Positions 15,058-17,129 of a DNA stretch of 17,129 nucleotides are shown in pieces. The notes under the pieces were generated by a model that worked only from the letters and a program-made list of their open reading frames with translations, was not told the origin of the DNA and searched no databases. Location of the stretch: contig DATFMP010000034.1 of NCBI GenBank assembly GCA_035266845.1, forward strand, positions 1 through 17,129, written 5' to 3'. The translations under genes and the position numbers were made by a program. The DNA is from DATFMP01 sp035266845 (lineage in GTDB: Bacteria; SAR324; JACQKK01). Every line of letters begins with the position of its first letter. Position 1 is the stretch's first letter.

Positions 15058-15069
15058 TTGCGATCGCAA
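15058..15069. promoter_or_regulatory. Perfect 12 bp palindrome upstream of the Nudix gene
   Basis: TTGCGATCGCAA is exactly self-complementary and centred about 25 bp before the Nudix ATG, inside the 91 bp gap after the nucleotidyltransferase gene. Position and symmetry would suit an operator for a dimeric repressor, but a single occurrence proves nothing. A short TGCCC/GGGCA inverted pair (15015-15029) in the same gap could be a weak end structure for the aroA unit. Confidence 0.35.
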
Positions 15070-15088
15070 CTGACCGACAATCGAGACG

Positions 15089-15709
15089 ATGCCCACGCTG
15101 ACCGACATCCAGCGCGCCCTCGGGCGCCACGAACCGCACACCACGCGCTTCGCCCCCGTGCGCGACCGCGCCGCGGTGGCCATGATCCTGGCCGGCACCC
15201 CGGACGACCTGAGCCTGTGCTTCATCCGGCGCGCCGAGCGCATGGGCGATCCCTGGAGCGGCCACTACGCCTTCCCGGGCGGCCGTGCGCAGCCTGAGGA
15301 CTCCACGGCGCAGTCCGTAGCGGAGCGGGAGACGGAGGAGGAGGTGGGACTGACGTTGCAGGAAGGGCAGTTGCTGGGGCCGCTCTCCGAGATGCCCATC
15401 CGCCTGGGTGGCGTGGACACGGGCATGGTGCTCTCGCCCTTCGTGTACTTCGTGGGCGAGCAGCCCGCGCCCCTCTCGCTGAACGGCGAGGTGGCGGCCG
15501 CCTACTGGGTACCCCTGGAGCACCTGTGGGACGCGGGCAACTCCACGCACCTGGAACTGGAGCGGGCCGGTGGGCGCATGGTCTATCCGGCCATCCGCTA
15601 CCGCGACTACGTGATCTGGGGCCTCACCTTCCGCGTGCTGACCATGTTCTCCGACGTGCTGGACAACCCCCTGCCCCACCTGGAAGAGATCCCCGGCCTC
15701 GGGCGGTAG
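15089..15709 (+). CDS. Nudix hydrolase, CoA-pyrophosphatase-like (NudL-type)
   Basis: The product is 206 residues. The Nudix box runs from AFPGGR (61-66) to RETEEEVGL (80-88), with metal-binding Glu84 and Glu85. The loop between the glycine and Arg-Glu is one residue longer than the classic GX5EX7RE spacing, with Asp71 in place of the first Glu. This variant, preceded by GHYAFPGGR, is typical of the NudL/coenzyme A diphosphatase subgroup, which cleaves CoA or acyl-CoA to phosphopantetheine and 3',5'-ADP. The C-terminal half lacks an obvious extra domain. Substrate is inferred from the subgroup only. It is probably its own unit: 91 bp separate it from the nucleotidyltransferase gene, and it converges with the Fe-S protein gene. 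Confidence 0.88.
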   Translation: MPTLTDIQRALGRHEPHTTRFAPVRDRAAVAMILAGTPDDLSLCFIRRAERMGDPWSGHYAFPGGRAQPEDSTAQSVAERETEEEVGLTLQEGQLLGPLSEMPIRLGGVDTGMVLSPFVYFVGEQPAPLSLNGEVAAAYWVPLEHLWDAGNSTHLELERAGGRMVYPAIRYRDYVIWGLTFRVLTMFSDVLDNPLPHLEEIPGLGR

Positions 15710-15749
15710 GCCGTCAGCCATCGCATTCTCTCGCCGCTGGAACAACAGC

Positions 15750-15772
15750 TTCCTCGCTGCGCTCGGAATGAC
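15750..15772 (-). repeat. Partial relative of the 4098-4178 palindromic element
   Basis: On the minus strand it reads GTCATTCCGAGCG-CAGCGAGGAA, 20 of 23 bases identical to the left end of the element at 4098. The matching inverted end is not found nearby, so this copy is truncated or decayed. It lies in the 120 bp gap where the Nudix and Fe-S protein genes converge. Confidence 0.7.
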
Positions 15773-15829
15773 CGGGCGGGGCAGGGACAACGCTCGTGGG
15801 CGCACGGCGTATTGCACCCCTATGCCGAT

Positions 15830-16603
15830 CTAATCTGTGGGATCTGCGAAATCTGCGGACCGCTGTAGCTGTTCGCGCCACGCCTCCAACTCGCGCAGGC
15901 TGGCGCGGTAGTGGTGGGCGATCTCGTCCGGCGGGTAGCGGCAGTCGGCGCCCGCGGGACAGGCCAGCCGCGCCAGGCAGGTCTCGCGGCAGGTGGGGCC
16001 GCCCAGCCGGGAGTCCGCACAGGCCTCCCACGCAAAGCCGGCCTTGGCCACGGCCCCGGCGGGACACGCCGCCACGCAGGGCGCCGGACACGCCGCGCAG
16101 GGGCTCTCGCCCGCGGGCGGATCGGGCGGCCACGCCAGCGCGGTCAGCAGCGCGCCCCGCAGCGCCCACCAGGGCCCGGCGGCCGGCGCCACCATCACGC
16201 CAAAGGGGGCGGAGGCCAGCCAGGGCGCGTCCCCCAGCAGCCGCCCGAAGCCCAGCACCTGCCGCGCATGGCGGAAGGGATAGACTGCCACGGCCGTGGG
16301 GTCGTCGGCGCGCAACTCCGCCAGCAGCGCCTCCACCACGCGCTCGGTGTAGCGGTCGAGGGGATTGCCCGCGGGGTCGGGCGTGCCGGCGTGCTGGGCC
16401 TGGAAGCCGCGCCAGAACGCCGGACCGGCGGAGCCCAGCACGACGACCTGCCGGTACGCCGGGTGCAGCGCGGCAGGTGTGGCGGGTGCGGCGGGTAGTC
16501 CGCGGAACCCCGCCTCCACCTTGGCGCGGGACACCACCCAGACGCGATTGAGTCCGGCAGCGGCGGCACGCGCGCGGAAGCGGGTGGCGGCCCGGGCAGG
16601 CAC
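15830..16603 (-). CDS. Fe-S cluster protein with unusual cysteine pattern (QueG/ferredoxin-like C-terminus)
   Basis: The product is about 257 residues if GTG 16603 is the start, eight bases after the stop of the upstream small gene; ATG 16681 would overlap that gene by 70 bp. The N-terminal half (about 5-150) resembles the region before the ferredoxin domain in epoxyqueuosine-reductase-like proteins, including LDRYTERVV (82-90). Cys169, 172, 176 and 180 form CxxCxxxCxxxCP, a [4Fe-4S] site with one extra residue between the second and third Cys. Five more cysteines (195, 205, 209, 215, 221) follow and may hold a second cluster. There is no Tat or Sec signal. It probably moves electrons for an unknown partner. 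The last residues (ADFADPTD) are encoded by the tandem 9 bp repeat at 15833-15859. Confidence 0.83.
   Translation of the reverse strand: MPARAATRFRARAAAAGLNRVWVVSRAKVEAGFRGLPAAPATPAALHPAYRQVVVLGSAGPAFWRGFQAQHAGTPDPAGNPLDRYTERVVEALLAELRADDPTAVAVYPFRHARQVLGFGRLLGDAPWLASAPFGVMVAPAAGPWWALRGALLTALAWPPDPPAGESPCAACPAPCVAACPAGAVAKAGFAWEACADSRLGGPTCRETCLARLACPAGADCRYPPDEIAHHYRASLRELEAWREQLQRSADFADPTD
15833..15859. repeat. Three tandem 9 bp repeats inside the 3' end of the Fe-S protein gene
   Basis: The units are ATCTGTGGG, ATCTGCGAA and ATCTGCGGA, joined without spacers. They begin one base past the TAG stop of the minus-strand gene and encode its last residues, so the array is a recent-looking addition to, or extension of, the coding end. 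Confidence 0.7.
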
Positions 16604-16611
16604 GGCGGGTG

Positions 16612-16842
16612 TCAGGCTTGGCGACGCCGGCGCCAGATAGGCGGCACGGAGCCTTTGGGCTTCACCCGTGTGAGGGCCCACACGAGCGTGATGAGCCAGC
16701 CCACGATCGTCCAGCCGAGGGTCACGTTGACGATGGCGATGGCGCGGCGTTCGTCGTGGCCGCGCGCATAGGCGATCAGCGCGGGCACGGCATAGGCCAC
16801 GGGCAGCAGAAGGAGAACGAGAATGCCTGCGATCACGGACAT
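16612..16842 (-). CDS. Small two-helix membrane protein, T4-Imm-like superinfection immunity family
   Basis: The product is 76 residues from ATG 16842. Helix one (about 3-25, MSVIAGILVLLLLPVAYAVP) and helix two (about 38-58) flank the polar loop ARGHDERRA, and helix two contains LGWTIVGWLITLVWAL, the hallmark of the Imm_superinfect family (phage T4 Imm). The tail is strongly basic (WRRRRQA). T4 Imm sits in the inner membrane and blocks DNA entry by related phages. Most family members are chromosomal, carried by non-lysogenic bacteria, and untested, so the name is inherited rather than shown. The longer open frame up to 17034 has no family features before MSVIAG. The next gene starts eight bases after its stop, so the two are probably co-transcribed. 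No strong ribosome site is seen. Confidence 0.85.
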   Translation of the reverse strand: MSVIAGILVLLLLPVAYAVPALIAYARGHDERRAIAIVNVTLGWTIVGWLITLVWALTRVKPKGSVPPIWRRRRQA

Positions 16843-16975
16843 GGGGTCACATGGAGCTGCGGAAACCGGCCCCACCGCACGCACGGCTACCGGCAAGGGC
16901 GGGCACGGGCCCGCGACGCAGACGCATCGGGCCGGGCGTCCTGGCCAAGCTGGGTCTGGGGCATCGCCCGTTGAC

Positions 16976-17025
16976 GCCGCACCCTTCGAGACGTCCTGCT
17001 CGGCAGGACTCCGCAGGAATACGGC
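16976..17025 (+). repeat. Two-stem structured repeat, copy 2
   Basis: Outer stem GCCG (16976-16979) with CGGC (17022-17025). Conserved CTTCGAGAC (16984-16992), inner hairpin GTCCTGC-TCG-GCAGGAC (16993-17009, a perfect 7 bp stem), then TCCGCAG (17010-17016). It lies upstream of the Imm-like gene and faces copy 3, 27 bp away. Confidence 0.7.
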
Positions 17026-17052
17026 TTTGGACAACGGCCTGAAATGAGAGGA

Positions 17053-17102
17053 CTCCGCGTTGCTGAGGAACGCGCAGAGCGCGTGTCTCGAAGTGCGCGG
17101 AG
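17053..17102 (-). repeat. Two-stem structured repeat, copy 3 (inverted)
   Basis: Outer stem CTCCGCG (17053-17059) with CGCGGAG (17096-17102), a perfect 7 bp stem. Inner hairpin ACGCGC-AGA-GCGCGT (17070-17084). On the minus strand the conserved strings CTTCGAGAC (17093-17085) and TCCTCAG (17069-17063) are in the same places as in copies 1 and 2. Its CTTCGAGAC is inverted relative to copy 2, so the pair also has the look of a 126 bp element with imperfect terminal inverted repeats. Confidence 0.72.
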
Positions 17103-17129
17103 GCCGACATTGGCATCGATTCGGGCTAG

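Noticed and set aside
15061..15068. GCGATCGC resembling the cyanobacterial HIP1 octamer
   Set aside because: HIP1 is defined by great genomic abundance in cyanobacteria. It was noticed only once here and the gene content is not cyanobacterial.
16843..17034. N-terminal extension of the Imm-like frame upstream of ATG 16842
   Set aside because: It contains repeat copy 2 and a Pro/Ala/Cys-rich translation with no family similarity; the family begins at the membrane helix.

Overview
This is a GC-rich chromosomal stretch, about two-thirds G+C by eye, with dense bacterial genes. The gene content is a hybrid PAS histidine kinase, an EPSP synthase, a PrpE-type acyl-CoA synthetase, a phosphoketolase with acetate kinase, a Cys-lipidated lipoprotein and abundant dispersed palindromic repeats. 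It points to a Pseudomonadota chromosome, most likely a gammaproteobacterium. That placement is inference from gene style; no rRNA or tRNA is present to anchor it. I see no integrase, transposase, tRNA, rRNA or CRISPR array.

Layout. Positions 1-2946 (minus) hold a soluble hybrid sensor kinase with five PAS domains, whose C-terminal receiver is cut by the left edge. Divergent from it is a class III cyclic-nucleotide-phosphodiesterase-like metallophosphoesterase (3217-4020, plus). A minus-strand cluster follows: RssA-type patatin (8925-7951), acetate kinase (7893-6676) and phosphoketolase (6635-4269), with gaps of 57 and 40 bp. Xfp makes acetyl phosphate from pentose or hexose phosphates and AckA cashes it in as ATP plus acetate. 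Upstream lies a separate minus-strand propionyl-CoA synthetase gene (11151-9256), then an outer-membrane lipoprotein gene (about 12403-11507). Facing away is aroA (12861-14195), translationally coupled through two GTGA overlaps to a 69-residue unknown protein and a MobA/MocA-like nucleotidyltransferase. A Nudix hydrolase (15089-15709) follows. The right end carries, on the minus strand, a T4-Imm-like small membrane protein followed by an Fe-S cysteine-rich protein.

The most unusual content is between the genes. I find three separate families of short structured repeats. (1) A roughly 50 bp two-stem element appears three times (9073-9118, 16976-17025, 17053-17102); its internal-loop sequences are conserved while the inner stem changes sequence but keeps pairing. 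(2) A multi-hairpin GC-rich element appears three times (9182-9233, 11361-11480, 12627-12715); two copies sit 22-26 bp past the stop of a minus-strand gene. (3) An 81 bp element has perfect 11 bp inverted ends (4098-4178) and a partial relative at 15750-15772; both occupy convergent gene junctions. A tandem 9 bp repeat (15833-15859) has been built into the 3' end of the Fe-S gene.

The genes are mostly of recognisable families. The parts I cannot name are the 69-aa coupled protein, the lipoprotein's function, the Fe-S protein's partner, and the reason a patatin phospholipase heads the phosphoketolase cluster.
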